7,641 bases of DNA from Christensenella sp036660175 (GCA_036660175.1 JAVXBD010000062.1:1-7641), one strand, 5' to 3'; positions 1-6,659 are shown, numbered from the stretch's first letter. The notes: a model not told the origin generated them from the sequence alone. Numbers and translations: made by a program.

Positions 1-649
1 GTAAAACTTCCATATTTCGCAGCTCTATAATCATTTTATTAAAATCGTTGGTAAGCTGACCGATTTCGTCTTGTGTGTTGCTTTGGACACAGACATCAAA
101 ATTTCCTTGCGCTACTTCTTTTGTTGCACGGCTTAAACGTTTGACGGGCTTGGTGATTTGCCCAACGGCAATGAGTATCAAAATTGAGCCGATAAACGCA
201 CAAATAATCAGAACGGTGATTGTGGAATTTCTAAAATAAATGATTTCATTGTTGGAGGTGTGTGCGGAAAGCACGACATAATCGTCCTGTACACGCATCA
301 TGGCAAGGGGCAAAGGGTTTTTCTTGTCCATAGAGAAGAAAACCTGTGTTCCATTAATATCTAATGCACGGTTATCGTCAAAATGCGGCGGAGGAGTGTG
401 ATCTGGATTGCGATAAATATAAATATCATAAAACGGATTTTTTACATTTTCGATGATTTCTTCAAGGCTTAGATTTGTGTTTTGTGTAAGTAGGCTGATT
501 GTTTTGGAGGTGTTTAAGAGTTGGTTTTCCATCTTATCTATCAGCGTGTTGCGTGAAAAAGCGGATACAAGCAGAAGCGACGAAATACTTGCAATGAATA
601 TGATGCCGATGAACAATATCAAAAATTTTGTTTGAATTGATTTTCTCAT
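1..649 (-). CDS. Sensor histidine kinase, N-terminal 216 residues (runs off the left edge)
   Basis: Partial membrane sensor kinase of a two-component system, partner of the response regulator just upstream. The translation starts MRKSIQTKFLILF. A first membrane helix spans about residues 8-30, an extracytoplasmic sensor segment of about 110 residues follows (31-142), then a second helix (about 143-163) and a HAMP linker. HAMP hallmarks are TKPVKRLS (167-173) and the DEIGQLTNDFNKM stretch (194-206). The His-box and ATPase domains would lie beyond position 1. The sensor segment carries a Pro-rich patch (PPPHF, 86-90) and no cofactor motif I recognise, so the stimulus is unknown. The ATG overlaps the regulator's stop codon (ATGA, 649-646) and has a GGCGGAG ribosome binding site at 664-658, so translational coupling is likely. 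The kinase assignment rests on HAMP, topology and neighbour, since no catalytic residue is visible. Confidence 0.88.
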   Translation of the reverse strand, partial: MRKSIQTKFLILFIGIIFIASISSLLLVSAFSRNTLIDKMENQLLNTSKTISLLTQNTNLSLEEIIENVKNPFYDIYIYRNPDHTPPPHFDDNRALDINGTQVFFSMDKKNPLPLAMMRVQDDYVVLSAHTSNNEIIYFRNSTITVLIICAFIGSILILIAVGQITKPVKRLSRATKEVAQGNFDVCVQSNTQDEIGQLTNDFNKMIIELRNMEVL

Positions 650-1320
650 GCGTGAATCTCCGCCTTATAGCCTAAACCACGTATGGTGATGATTTTAAAA
701 GCATCTAAATAATCAAATTTTTCCCGCAGTCGTTTGATATGTACGTCAACAGTACGCTCGTCGGCTTCTGCATCCATTCCCCAGATTTCGTCCATAAGCT
801 GCTGCCTTGTAAAAATCTTTTTTGGATAGCTTAACAGCTTAAAAAGCAGATAGAACTCTTTTTTGGGCAGCGTATATACCTCATCACCAACAGACAGCGA
901 CAAAGAATCATAATCAAGTATGATGCTATCAAATACTAATTTATGCTCGTTTGCAATTTTGGCACGCTTTAGCAATGCAGCAACCCTCAAAAGCATTTCG
1001 TTGATGTCGATGGGCTTTACCATATAATCATCTGTCCCCACCAAAAAGCCACGTTTTTTATCTTCAAAAGTATCTTTGGCAGTAACCATCAAAATAGGCA
1101 TAAAATAATCGGAGCGGCGCAGCTCGTCTGTCAGCTCGTAGCCGTCCATTTTTGGCATCATAATATCACTGATTACGAGGTCAATGTGCTGGCTGTCCAC
1201 AACCTCAAGTGCAGCTTCACCGTTTTCAGCCTGAAAAACGCTGTATCCCTCTTGCGTTAAACAAGTGGATAATAAACGCCTTAAATTTTTATCATCTTCT
1301 ACAACGAGAATATTTATCAT
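646..1320 (-). CDS. OmpR/PhoB-family two-component response regulator
   Basis: Cytoplasmic DNA-binding regulator of 224 residues. The receiver domain (about 1-120) shows the acidic pair D9/D10, phospho-acceptor D52 in ISDIMMPKMDG, T80 and K102 in YMVKPID. The winged-helix effector domain (about 128-222) shows LPKKEFYLLF, IFTRQQLMDEIW, DERTVDVHIKRLREK and the terminal ITIRGLGYK wing. I chose the ATG at 1320 (MINILVVEDD) over one 60 bases further upstream because the receiver fold begins there and an AAGGA ribosome binding site lies at 1335-1331. The effector half resembles, from memory, HssR-type heme regulators of Bacillota, but no heme exporter is present, so I give no symbol. It is co-transcribed with the overlapping sensor kinase. 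An extended -10 promoter and two 11-bp-spaced TTCAT repeats lie just upstream and may be an autoregulatory site. Confidence 0.95.
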   Translation of the reverse strand: MINILVVEDDKNLRRLLSTCLTQEGYSVFQAENGEAALEVVDSQHIDLVISDIMMPKMDGYELTDELRRSDYFMPILMVTAKDTFEDKKRGFLVGTDDYMVKPIDINEMLLRVAALLKRAKIANEHKLVFDSIILDYDSLSLSVGDEVYTLPKKEFYLLFKLLSYPKKIFTRQQLMDEIWGMDAEADERTVDVHIKRLREKFDYLDAFKIITIRGLGYKAEIHA

Positions 1321-1382
1321 AGTGATCGAATCCTTATCATTTGTTTGCGGAATATAGCAGTTACAAAGTCTACTATACATTT

Positions 1383-1391
1383 ATTATAACA
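1383..1391 (-). promoter_or_regulatory. Extended -10 promoter for the two-component operon
   Basis: On the minus strand the sequence reads TGTTATAAT, a consensus -10 hexamer (1388-1383) preceded by the TGn extension. No good -35 sits 17 bases upstream, as is usual when an extended -10 compensates. The predicted leader to the regulator ATG at 1320 is roughly 55 bases. The position, between the preceding gene's terminator and the regulator, fits an independent transcription unit. Confidence 0.6.
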
Positions 1392-1397
1392 TTTATT

Positions 1398-1413
1398 ATG
1401 AACTGTGCATGAA
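1398..1413 (-). promoter_or_regulatory. Candidate response-regulator binding site (TTCAT direct repeats)
   Basis: Two TTCAT copies on the minus strand (1413-1409 and 1402-1398) are offset by exactly 11 bases, one helical turn. OmpR/PhoB-type regulators typically bind such tandem half-sites as head-to-tail dimers. The pair lies immediately upstream of the extended -10 at the -35 position, where an activator would act. The repeat unit is only 5 bases in AT-rich DNA, so chance is a real alternative. Confidence 0.3.
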
Positions 1414-1422
1414 TGATTTGAT

Positions 1423-1458
1423 AAAAAAAAACCGAACAACCATTGCTGATGATTCGGT
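1423..1458 (-). terminator. Rho-independent terminator after the epimerase-like gene
   Basis: Reading the minus strand, ACCGAA (1458-1453) pairs with TTCGGT (1436-1431) across a 16-base loop that can close further with a CAT/ATG mini-stem. A run of nine T follows (1431-1423). It begins about 10 bases after the epimerase-like stop codon and would separate that gene from the two-component operon. Confidence 0.75.
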
Positions 1459-1468
1459 ATAGTGTGAT

Positions 1469-2464
1469 TTAATGAGAAAGCACTTTTTTTTGATGATGCG
1501 TCAGCCATAAGACTGCATCTTTTAAGGAAACTTTGACGGAACGAGGTCTAAAATCAAGATCGTTTTTGGCTTTGGCATTGCAAAAATTACAGTTTGTCTG
1601 CAAAGTTTGTACAGAATAAGCTGTAAATACAGGCTTTCTGTGGTGCAGCTTATAGTGAATCGCAAAAAACGGTGCTGCAAGAATTGCTAAAAAGCAAGGT
1701 ATTTTTCGCTTAGGAGCAGGTGCGCCAGTCACTTCTTCCAGATAGGAAAACATATCTTTTACAGAAATCATTTCACCCGATAGGATATAGCACTCTCCGC
1801 TTTTGCCCTTGATATTTGCAGAAATAATGGCATCTGCAACATCACGCACATCAACAAAATTGTATTTTCCGTCAATATATGCAGGAAGCTCTCCATTTAC
1901 AAAGTCGTTCATCATCTGTCCAATGTTTGATAACTTATAATCGTTTGGACCAATGACACCTGCTGGGTGTACCACCACCACGTTTAAGCCGCCCTTTGCC
2001 GCTTCAAGAATTAAGCGTGTTGCTTCAGCCTTTGATTTTGCATATTCTCCTTTTACCATGCCTTTTGAAAAGCAGTCGGTTTCGGAGATTGGCACATCGA
2101 ATTTAGGCTCAGCAATTGCGTGTACAGAGCTTGTATAAACAAGCCGCTTAATATGCAGTTTGCTGCACGCAGAGATGACATTCTTGACGCCGTTGATGTT
2201 TACATCGTCCATGATTTTTTTTTGCCCAGAATCAATTGCAATAATTCCTGCCAAGTGAAACACAACATCACAACCAGAAAAAGCTTTTAGTACATCGCTT
2301 TCGTTGCGAATATCGCCATAAATAAGCTTTGCACTGGTGTTTTTTAAACAGCTCGTATCCTCGTTTGGTAAAACGAAAGCACTTACATCGTTGCCTGCCT
2401 CGCAGAGTTTTTTTGTCAAAGTATTACCGATATGGCCGGTAGCGCCAGTAATGATACATTTCAT
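1469..2464 (-). CDS. NAD-dependent epimerase/dehydratase, dihydroflavonol-4-reductase-like extended SDR
   Basis: Predicted cytoplasmic NAD(P)-dependent sugar epimerase or aldehyde/ketone reductase of 331 residues. The N-terminal Rossmann motif GATGHIG is at 7-13, with acidic D51 (GDI), LAG at 71-73, the active-site TSS at 111-113 and catalytic Y141/K145 in YAKSK. The extended-SDR motifs HPAGVIGP (166-173) and FVDVRDVA (203-210) follow. The C-terminal FRPRSVKVSLKDAVLWL matches the usual ending of the DFR-like subgroup, so the gene looks complete. The substrate cannot be read from sequence. Translation starts at the only plausible ATG, with an AAGGG ribosome binding site (2480-2476) at rather long spacing. 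It is monocistronic between its own promoter and terminator, and divergent from gadB. Confidence 0.9.
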   Translation of the reverse strand: MKCIITGATGHIGNTLTKKLCEAGNDVSAFVLPNEDTSCLKNTSAKLIYGDIRNESDVLKAFSGCDVVFHLAGIIAIDSGQKKIMDDVNINGVKNVISACSKLHIKRLVYTSSVHAIAEPKFDVPISETDCFSKGMVKGEYAKSKAEATRLILEAAKGGLNVVVVHPAGVIGPNDYKLSNIGQMMNDFVNGELPAYIDGKYNFVDVRDVADAIISANIKGKSGECYILSGEMISVKDMFSYLEEVTGAPAPKRKIPCFLAILAAPFFAIHYKLHHRKPVFTAYSVQTLQTNCNFCNAKAKNDLDFRPRSVKVSLKDAVLWLTHHQKKVLSH

Positions 2465-2569
2465 AGTATGTCCAACCCTTCATGAGTATAATGCTTACAA
2501 TCGGCAGTATCACCGATCAAAAAATAATAACGTATTAATATAATTTGGGTGGATATTCATTACAAACAT

Positions 2570-2578
2570 AGTATAACA
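2570..2578 (-). promoter_or_regulatory. Extended -10 promoter for the epimerase-like gene
   Basis: The minus strand reads TGTTATACT, an extended -10 element nearly identical to the one before the response regulator. A TTTACA hexamer lies upstream at 20-base spacing, too far for a standard -35. The implied leader is about 100 bases. A second TATACT at 2490-2485, closer to the gene, lacks a TGn extension or -35 and is a weaker alternative. Confidence 0.5.
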
Positions 2579-2659
2579 CATTTTTATAGAAATAGTGTAA
2601 ACAAAATATTAAATTTAGAAACAATTATTCTTCAAAAATTTAATGAAAGATGGCTGTTC

Positions 2660-2679
2660 TTTAATGTTAGAACATTAAA
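2660..2679. promoter_or_regulatory. Perfect inverted repeat upstream of gadB, candidate operator
   Basis: TTTAATGTT (2660-2668) and AACATTAAA (2671-2679) are exact reverse complements separated by AG. The repeat lies about 70 bases before the gadB ATG, near where promoter elements must be. Nine matched positions with a two-base spacer suit a dimeric regulator better than a terminator, as no T-run follows and the stem is AT-rich. It does not match the Fur, PerR, CcpA, LexA or GlnR consensus as I know them. The binding protein is unknown. Confidence 0.5.
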
Positions 2680-2747
2680 AACGTGGTTAAAAATAGCTAT
2701 CGCAATAAAAAAATAAAATATGAAATATAAGTAAGGAGTAAAAAGCC

Positions 2748-4148
2748 ATGTTACATTATAATCAACCATTTGAAAAAGAAAAATTTGCAACACCAAAGCT
2801 TGCTATTTTTGGCGCAGACGAGGGGCTGCCAAGGAATAGACTCAACAAAAAATCCATTCCTGCTGATACAGCATACAATATTATCAAAGATGAGTTGCTT
2901 GACGAGGGAAATGCAAGGCAGAATCTTGCAACGTTTTGCGGAACTTATATGGAGCCAGAAGTGACCAAACTGATGGCGGAAACATTGGCTGTAAACGCAA
3001 TTGATAAGTCAGAGTATCCACGCTGTACAGAAATGGAAAATTATTGCGTCAATATTTTAGGAGATTTGTGGAATGCAAAAGAGGGCGAAGCACTGGGGAC
3101 ATCGACGGTAGGCTCATCGGAGGCTTGTATGCTGGGCGGTCTTGCCATGAAATTTCGGTGGAGAGATCAGGCGGAAAAACTGGGCATAGATATTGTTGGT
3201 AAAACGCCGAATTTAGTTATTTCATCTGGATACCAAATTTGCTGGGAAAAATTCTGTATGTATTGGGATATAGAGATGCGTCTGGTACCGTTAGATGAGC
3301 AGCACATGAGCATGAATATGGATAGCGTAATGAGCCTTGTAGATGAAAACACGATTGGTATTGTAGGAATCTTAGGCATTACCTACACAGGAAAATTTGA
3401 CGATATTAAGCGTCTTGATCATTTAGTAGAAGAATATAACAAAGAGCATGATATGAAAGTATATATCCATGTAGACGGCGCATCAGGCGGAATGGTTGCA
3501 CCCTTTATTGATCCGAAACTCGAATGGGATTTTAGGCTGAAAAACGTCATGTCTATTAATACTTCGGGGCATAAATATGGGCTTGTTTATCCAGGAATCG
3601 GCTGGGTACTGTGGAGAAATGAGGCGTGTCTGCCAAAACGGCTGATTTTTTATGTCAATTATCTCGGCGGAGAGCAACCAACAATGGCAATCAACTTTTC
3701 ACGTTCTGCAAGTCAAATTATGGGACAGTATTATATGTTCCTGCGCCTTGGCTTAGATGGCTGGCGGCTTGTCCAATCTCATACAAGGGACGTTGCACGG
3801 CATATTACACAGGCGGTGGTAAAGGCAGGCATCTTTGAGATTTATAATGATGCGGAAAATGTTCCAATTATCTGCTATAAGCTAAAAAATCCACAAAATC
3901 ATAAATGGACGCTTTATGAACTGGCAGACAGACTGGCAATGAAAGGCTGGCAGGTTCCTGCATATACGCTTCCGGCAAATATGACGGATGTGTTGATTCA
4001 GCGGTTTGTAATTAGGGCGGATATGTCATACAACATGGCAGATGATTTGATTCAGGATATGAATATGGCGATTGAATATCTGGAAAAGAACACGACAGCA
4101 GATACCGCAGGCAAAGCAAAAATAGGGTCGCAGGGATTTACTCATTAA
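2748..4148 (+). CDS. gadB: Glutamate decarboxylase (PLP-dependent)
   Basis: Converts L-glutamate to GABA and CO2, consuming a cytoplasmic proton. It belongs to the group II PLP decarboxylases and, at 466 residues, equals the length of E. coli GadB. The PLP lysine is K276 in SINTSGHKYG, the same number as in E. coli. D243 in HVDGASGG supports the cofactor ring, GSSEACMLGG (122-131) binds the phosphate region, and T62-F63 in QNLATFCGT contribute to the substrate pocket. INFSRSASQI (315-324) and GWQVPAYTLP (400-409) are further signature stretches. The protein ends GFTH, placing a histidine at the extreme C-terminus where E. coli GadB has the H465 that locks the active site at neutral pH. A strong AAGGAG (2733-2738) sets the start. 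It forms a pair with gadC, 77 bases downstream. Confidence 0.97.
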   Translation: MLHYNQPFEKEKFATPKLAIFGADEGLPRNRLNKKSIPADTAYNIIKDELLDEGNARQNLATFCGTYMEPEVTKLMAETLAVNAIDKSEYPRCTEMENYCVNILGDLWNAKEGEALGTSTVGSSEACMLGGLAMKFRWRDQAEKLGIDIVGKTPNLVISSGYQICWEKFCMYWDIEMRLVPLDEQHMSMNMDSVMSLVDENTIGIVGILGITYTGKFDDIKRLDHLVEEYNKEHDMKVYIHVDGASGGMVAPFIDPKLEWDFRLKNVMSINTSGHKYGLVYPGIGWVLWRNEACLPKRLIFYVNYLGGEQPTMAINFSRSASQIMGQYYMFLRLGLDGWRLVQSHTRDVARHITQAVVKAGIFEIYNDAENVPIICYKLKNPQNHKWTLYELADRLAMKGWQVPAYTLPANMTDVLIQRFVIRADMSYNMADDLIQDMNMAIEYLEKNTTADTAGKAKIGSQGFTH

Positions 4149-4154
4149 CAAAAA

Positions 4155-4185
4155 TGCGGGCGAAATGTAAGAGCTTTCGTCCGCA
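4155..4185 (+). other. Intercistronic hairpin between gadB and gadC
   Basis: TGCGGGCGAAA (4155-4165) pairs with TTTCGTCCGCA (4175-4185) around a 9-base loop, giving an 11-bp GC-containing stem with one G-U wobble. It starts 6 bases after the gadB stop. The following bases are A-rich rather than T-rich, so it does not look like an efficient intrinsic terminator. It could protect the gadB mRNA 3' end or tune the gadB:gadC ratio. That role is inferred from structure only. Confidence 0.6.
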
Positions 4186-4225
4186 AAATCAATTTGATTA
4201 ACTATTAAAAAAGGAGGTAGTTACC

Positions 4226-5767
4226 ATGAAAAGTATTGTTAGTGCGAACGCAATGCAGACCAAAAAGCATTTGACTTTATTTGGATTTTTTGCAATGACT
4301 GCAACGATGGTTATGACAGTATATGAATATCCAACATTTGCGTCCTCTGGATTTTCACTTGTATTCTATTTAATTGTAGCAGGTGTTTTATGGTTTTTGC
4401 CAGTTGCTTTATGTTCGGCAGAAATGGCAACCGTCGAAGGTTGGGATACGGGCGGTGTATTTACTTGGTCGGGAAATATGCTCGGAGAAAAATGGGGTTT
4501 TGCCAATATTTTTTTTCAGTGGTTTCAAATCACTGTTGGATTTGTCACAATGATTTATTTTATACTTGGTGCACTTGCCTATGTACTGCACTGGGATGCG
4601 CTAAACACCAACCCGCTGATTAAGTTTATTGGTGTTATTGTTATCTTTTGGGCGCTCACCTTTTCTCAATTCAAAGGTACAAAGCTGACTGCAAAGATTT
4701 CAAAAATCGGGTTTGTATTTGGCATTATGATTCCTGCAATTGTACTTTTCGCATTGACTATCGGATTTTTTACAACAGGCGGAAAGAGCATTATGCCGCT
4801 TGATGCAAAGACAATTATACCTGATTTTTCGCAGGTCAATACGTTGGTCGTGTTTGTTTCCTTTATTCTTGCCTATGCAGGTATAGAGGCATCTGCATCA
4901 CACGCAAACGAGATGAAAAATGTAAAAAGAGATTATCCGATTGCGGTGATTATGCTGGTTATTTTGGCAATTGTACTCAATACCATTGGCGGAATCTCAA
5001 TCGGTGCAGTTGTTCCTGAAAGTCAGCTTGGACTGGCAACAGGTGTTATTCAAGGTTTTGAAGGGCTTGTCAAGCACTTTGGTACGGGATTTGACTGGGT
5101 GGTCAGCGTGATTTCTGTACTGATCGCTGTAGGCGTTATTGCAGAAGTATCCGCATGGGTTGTCGGACCTTCTTGGGGTATGCTTGTTGCAGGTAAAAAA
5201 GGATTGCTTCCAAAAAAATTGGCAGAAACAAACAAAGAGGGCGTTCCTACCAAGTTCTTGCTTTTGCAAGGGGTTATCGTAACAATTTGGGCAGCAGTTT
5301 TGACATTTGGCGGCGGAGGTGCAAACGTTTCGTTCTTTACCGCAATGTCGCTCACAGTCATTATCTATGTGGTGGGGTATATCATTTTCTTCTTGGCATA
5401 TATCAAGCTGGTGCGCAAACATGGCGATTTAAAGAGAGCTTTTGAAGTATCTAAGAAAAAGCCAATGAAACTGTTCATGGCATTTGCGGGCTTGATTTTA
5501 TCCATTTTTGCATTGGTGATTTCCTTTATACCGCCATCACAATTAACGGCAAAGGGTGCGCCCGAACAATATATCACCATACTGATTATCAGTTTTGTGG
5601 CAGTACTATTTATACCGTTTATTATCTATAAAGTGATGAGAAAGAAAAATCCATTGCCAGCAGGCGCAATCATGATGCCAGATGAACCAGAAAAAGTGCA
5701 GGCGACCACGCAAGCGGCGGCTGACGCAACAGAAAAAACGGCAGAGCCTATGGACAACAAGAAATAA
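4226..5767 (+). CDS. gadC: Glutamate:GABA antiporter, APC superfamily
   Basis: Inner-membrane exchanger that imports glutamate and exports GABA, completing the proton-consuming cycle with GadB. It has 513 residues, close to the roughly 511 of E. coli GadC, and about 12 hydrophobic helices spread over residues 15-470. Near-diagnostic GadC stretches are VYEYPTFASSGFSLVF (32-47), CSAEMATVEGWDTGGVFTW (63-81) and YAGIEASASHANEM (217-230). The polar C-terminal tail (about 471-513) corresponds to the segment that plugs the E. coli transporter at neutral pH. Here it is rich in Lys, Glu, Ala and Thr and has no histidine. The start is fixed by a near-perfect AAGGAGG (4211-4217) 8 bases before the ATG. 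It is probably co-transcribed with gadB and ends at the strong terminator 15 bases downstream of its stop. Confidence 0.96.
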   Translation: MKSIVSANAMQTKKHLTLFGFFAMTATMVMTVYEYPTFASSGFSLVFYLIVAGVLWFLPVALCSAEMATVEGWDTGGVFTWSGNMLGEKWGFANIFFQWFQITVGFVTMIYFILGALAYVLHWDALNTNPLIKFIGVIVIFWALTFSQFKGTKLTAKISKIGFVFGIMIPAIVLFALTIGFFTTGGKSIMPLDAKTIIPDFSQVNTLVVFVSFILAYAGIEASASHANEMKNVKRDYPIAVIMLVILAIVLNTIGGISIGAVVPESQLGLATGVIQGFEGLVKHFGTGFDWVVSVISVLIAVGVIAEVSAWVVGPSWGMLVAGKKGLLPKKLAETNKEGVPTKFLLLQGVIVTIWAAVLTFGGGGANVSFFTAMSLTVIIYVVGYIIFFLAYIKLVRKHGDLKRAFEVSKKKPMKLFMAFAGLILSIFALVISFIPPSQLTAKGAPEQYITILIISFVAVLFIPFIIYKVMRKKNPLPAGAIMMPDEPEKVQATTQAAADATEKTAEPMDNKK

Positions 5768-5781
5768 AATTGATAAAGACA

Positions 5782-5818
5782 AAAAAGACCTCTTGGTTTT
5801 GATAAAAGAGGTCTTTTT
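5782..5818. terminator. Bidirectional terminator between gadC and the convergent SDR gene
   Basis: AAAAAGACCTCTT (5782-5794) and AAGAGGTCTTTTT (5806-5818) form a 13-bp stem with an 11-base loop. The A-run on one side and T-run on the other give a U-tail in either direction. It sits between two convergent genes, 15 bases after the gadC stop and about 50 bases after the SDR stop, so it can end both transcripts. The remaining bases up to 5868 hold nothing recognisable. Confidence 0.88.
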
Positions 5819-5868
5819 CATTGTGTATTATATATAATAGTACAGCTAATTAAGGCATAGCTGTCACG

Positions 5869-6642
5869 TTATTTGTTTAGCCATTTCTGGAACTTATTGT
5901 TTTCAAGCTTCAAATATCCACTCTTAAAAAATGGAAAAGCACTCCATAACCAATTTAAAAACCCAAAAGCAGCGAGCGGATAAATACGTTTTTTGTGCAG
6001 CCCTTTGAGGATTGCATGTACCACCTGTTGCGTTGTTTGGGTAGGGAATGGAAGAGGTGCAGCGTCGGCGGCACGCTTAAAAAAATTGGTTTTTGTTGCA
6101 ACGGGATAAATTGTGGTGATGTGAATATTCTTTGGACATTCATATTCATATGCCTGCACAAATCCGTCCACAGCAAATTTTGTTGCAGAATAAAGTGCAA
6201 AGCCAGGCAAGGCAGCTTTTGCAAGTGCGGAGTCGGTTACGACATATTTGATAGATGCCTGCGGCAGCAAATCGTTTAGTTTTTGCAGAGTATAAATAGG
6301 CGAAAAAACATTCAAATCAAAAATATTCTGAATGTGTGCCCAGTCTGCTGTCTGCATTTTTTCATAATAGGCAAAACCAGCATTTGCAAAAAAAACATCA
6401 ATATTGCCCAAAATTTCAATTGCGTCATGCAGCATATTATCAATGTTTGTCTGAGAGGAAAGGTCATATTCAACACAAGTGACATTGCTTAGATTTTCTT
6501 TTTTGATGCTGTCACAGTTGCGTGCGGCGGCAACGATTTTTGTACCGTTTATCTTTGAAAGCTCTTGCAAGAGTCCATAGCCGATGCCAGACGATGCGCC
6601 CGTAATAACGATATTTTTGTTTTGCAGTTCAAATTTATTCAT
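5869..6642 (-). CDS. Classical short-chain dehydrogenase/reductase (SDR)
   Basis: Predicted NAD(P)-dependent oxidoreductase of 257 residues with a classical Rossmann fold. Visible motifs are the cofactor glycine box TGASSGIG (14-21), D60 (the adenine-contacting acid after strand 4), NAG (87-89), N111, catalytic S138, and Y151/K155 in YSATK. The usual PG after strand 6 is PV (180-181). R41 after strand 2 (AAAR) suggests NADPH preference, which is an inference. The C-terminal tail from about 222 is hydrophobic and aromatic (FGFLNWLWSAFPFF), so it may touch the membrane. The substrate is unknown. It follows the small membrane-protein gene by 17 bases with an AAGGAG site (6655-6650) 7 bases before the ATG, and ends toward the shared terminator. 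Confidence 0.93.
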   Translation of the reverse strand: MNKFELQNKNIVITGASSGIGYGLLQELSKINGTKIVAAARNCDSIKKENLSNVTCVEYDLSSQTNIDNMLHDAIEILGNIDVFFANAGFAYYEKMQTADWAHIQNIFDLNVFSPIYTLQKLNDLLPQASIKYVVTDSALAKAALPGFALYSATKFAVDGFVQAYEYECPKNIHITTIYPVATKTNFFKRAADAAPLPFPTQTTQQVVHAILKGLHKKRIYPLAAFGFLNWLWSAFPFFKSGYLKLENNKFQKWLNK

Positions 6643-6643
6643 G

Positions 6644-6653
6644 GGAGTACTCC
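6644..6653 (-). promoter_or_regulatory. SDR ribosome binding site embedded in a 10-bp palindrome
   Basis: GGAGTACTCC (6644-6653) is self-complementary and contains the GGAG core of the SDR gene's ribosome binding site. It could allow intermolecular RNA pairing or mark a protein site, but with no loop it cannot fold as a full hairpin. Its position directly decides SDR translation initiation. A coincidence is quite possible. Confidence 0.3.
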
Positions 6654-6659
6654 TTTTTT

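Larger units (their letters stand above)
2465..2747. other. Divergent intergenic region between the epimerase-like gene and gadB
   Basis: This AT-rich stretch of 283 bases holds the leader and promoter of the leftward gene, a weak 5-bp inverted repeat (ATCGG 2500-2504 / CCGAT 2513-2517) inside that leader, a perfect 9-bp-arm palindrome (2660-2679), and the gadB ribosome binding site. I could not pick a convincing -35/-10 pair for gadB; AT-rich -10-like words are too frequent between 2685 and 2731. No coding potential was seen. Confidence 0.7.

Noticed and set aside
453..635. A 60-codon open frame on the plus strand
   Set aside because: It is antisense to the well-supported sensor kinase, with no ribosome binding site and no domain pattern.
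646..1320. Naming the two-component system HssRS (heme sensing)
   Set aside because: The effector domain resembles HssR from memory, but no hrtAB heme exporter is present and the sensor domain gives no support.
1317..1508. A 63-codon open frame on the minus strand spanning the epimerase end and the regulator promoter
   Set aside because: It crosses a clear terminator and promoter, overlaps the epimerase C-terminus in another frame, and has a low-complexity, non-protein-like sequence.
2500..2517. ATCGG/CCGAT repeat as a terminator or riboswitch stem
   Set aside because: There are only 5 bp of pairing, with no U-tail in the leftward transcript and no surrounding conserved RNA fold that I recognise.
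2539..2544. TATAAT on the plus strand as the gadB promoter
   Set aside because: No -35 hexamer lies at usable spacing, it is about 200 bases from gadB, and surrounding DNA is generally AT-rich.
4155..4185. The gadB-gadC hairpin as an intrinsic terminator
   Set aside because: The bases after the stem are AAATCAATTT with no U-tract, and the next gene has a strong ribosome binding site, so read-through is expected.
4997..5422. A 141-codon minus-strand open frame opposite gadC
   Set aside because: The Cys/Asn/His-rich translation is typical of antisense to a membrane protein. It has no start signals, and gadC is certain.
5995..6279. A 94-codon plus-strand open frame opposite the SDR gene
   Set aside because: It is antisense to catalytic SDR motifs; the Cys-rich translation has no family resemblance.
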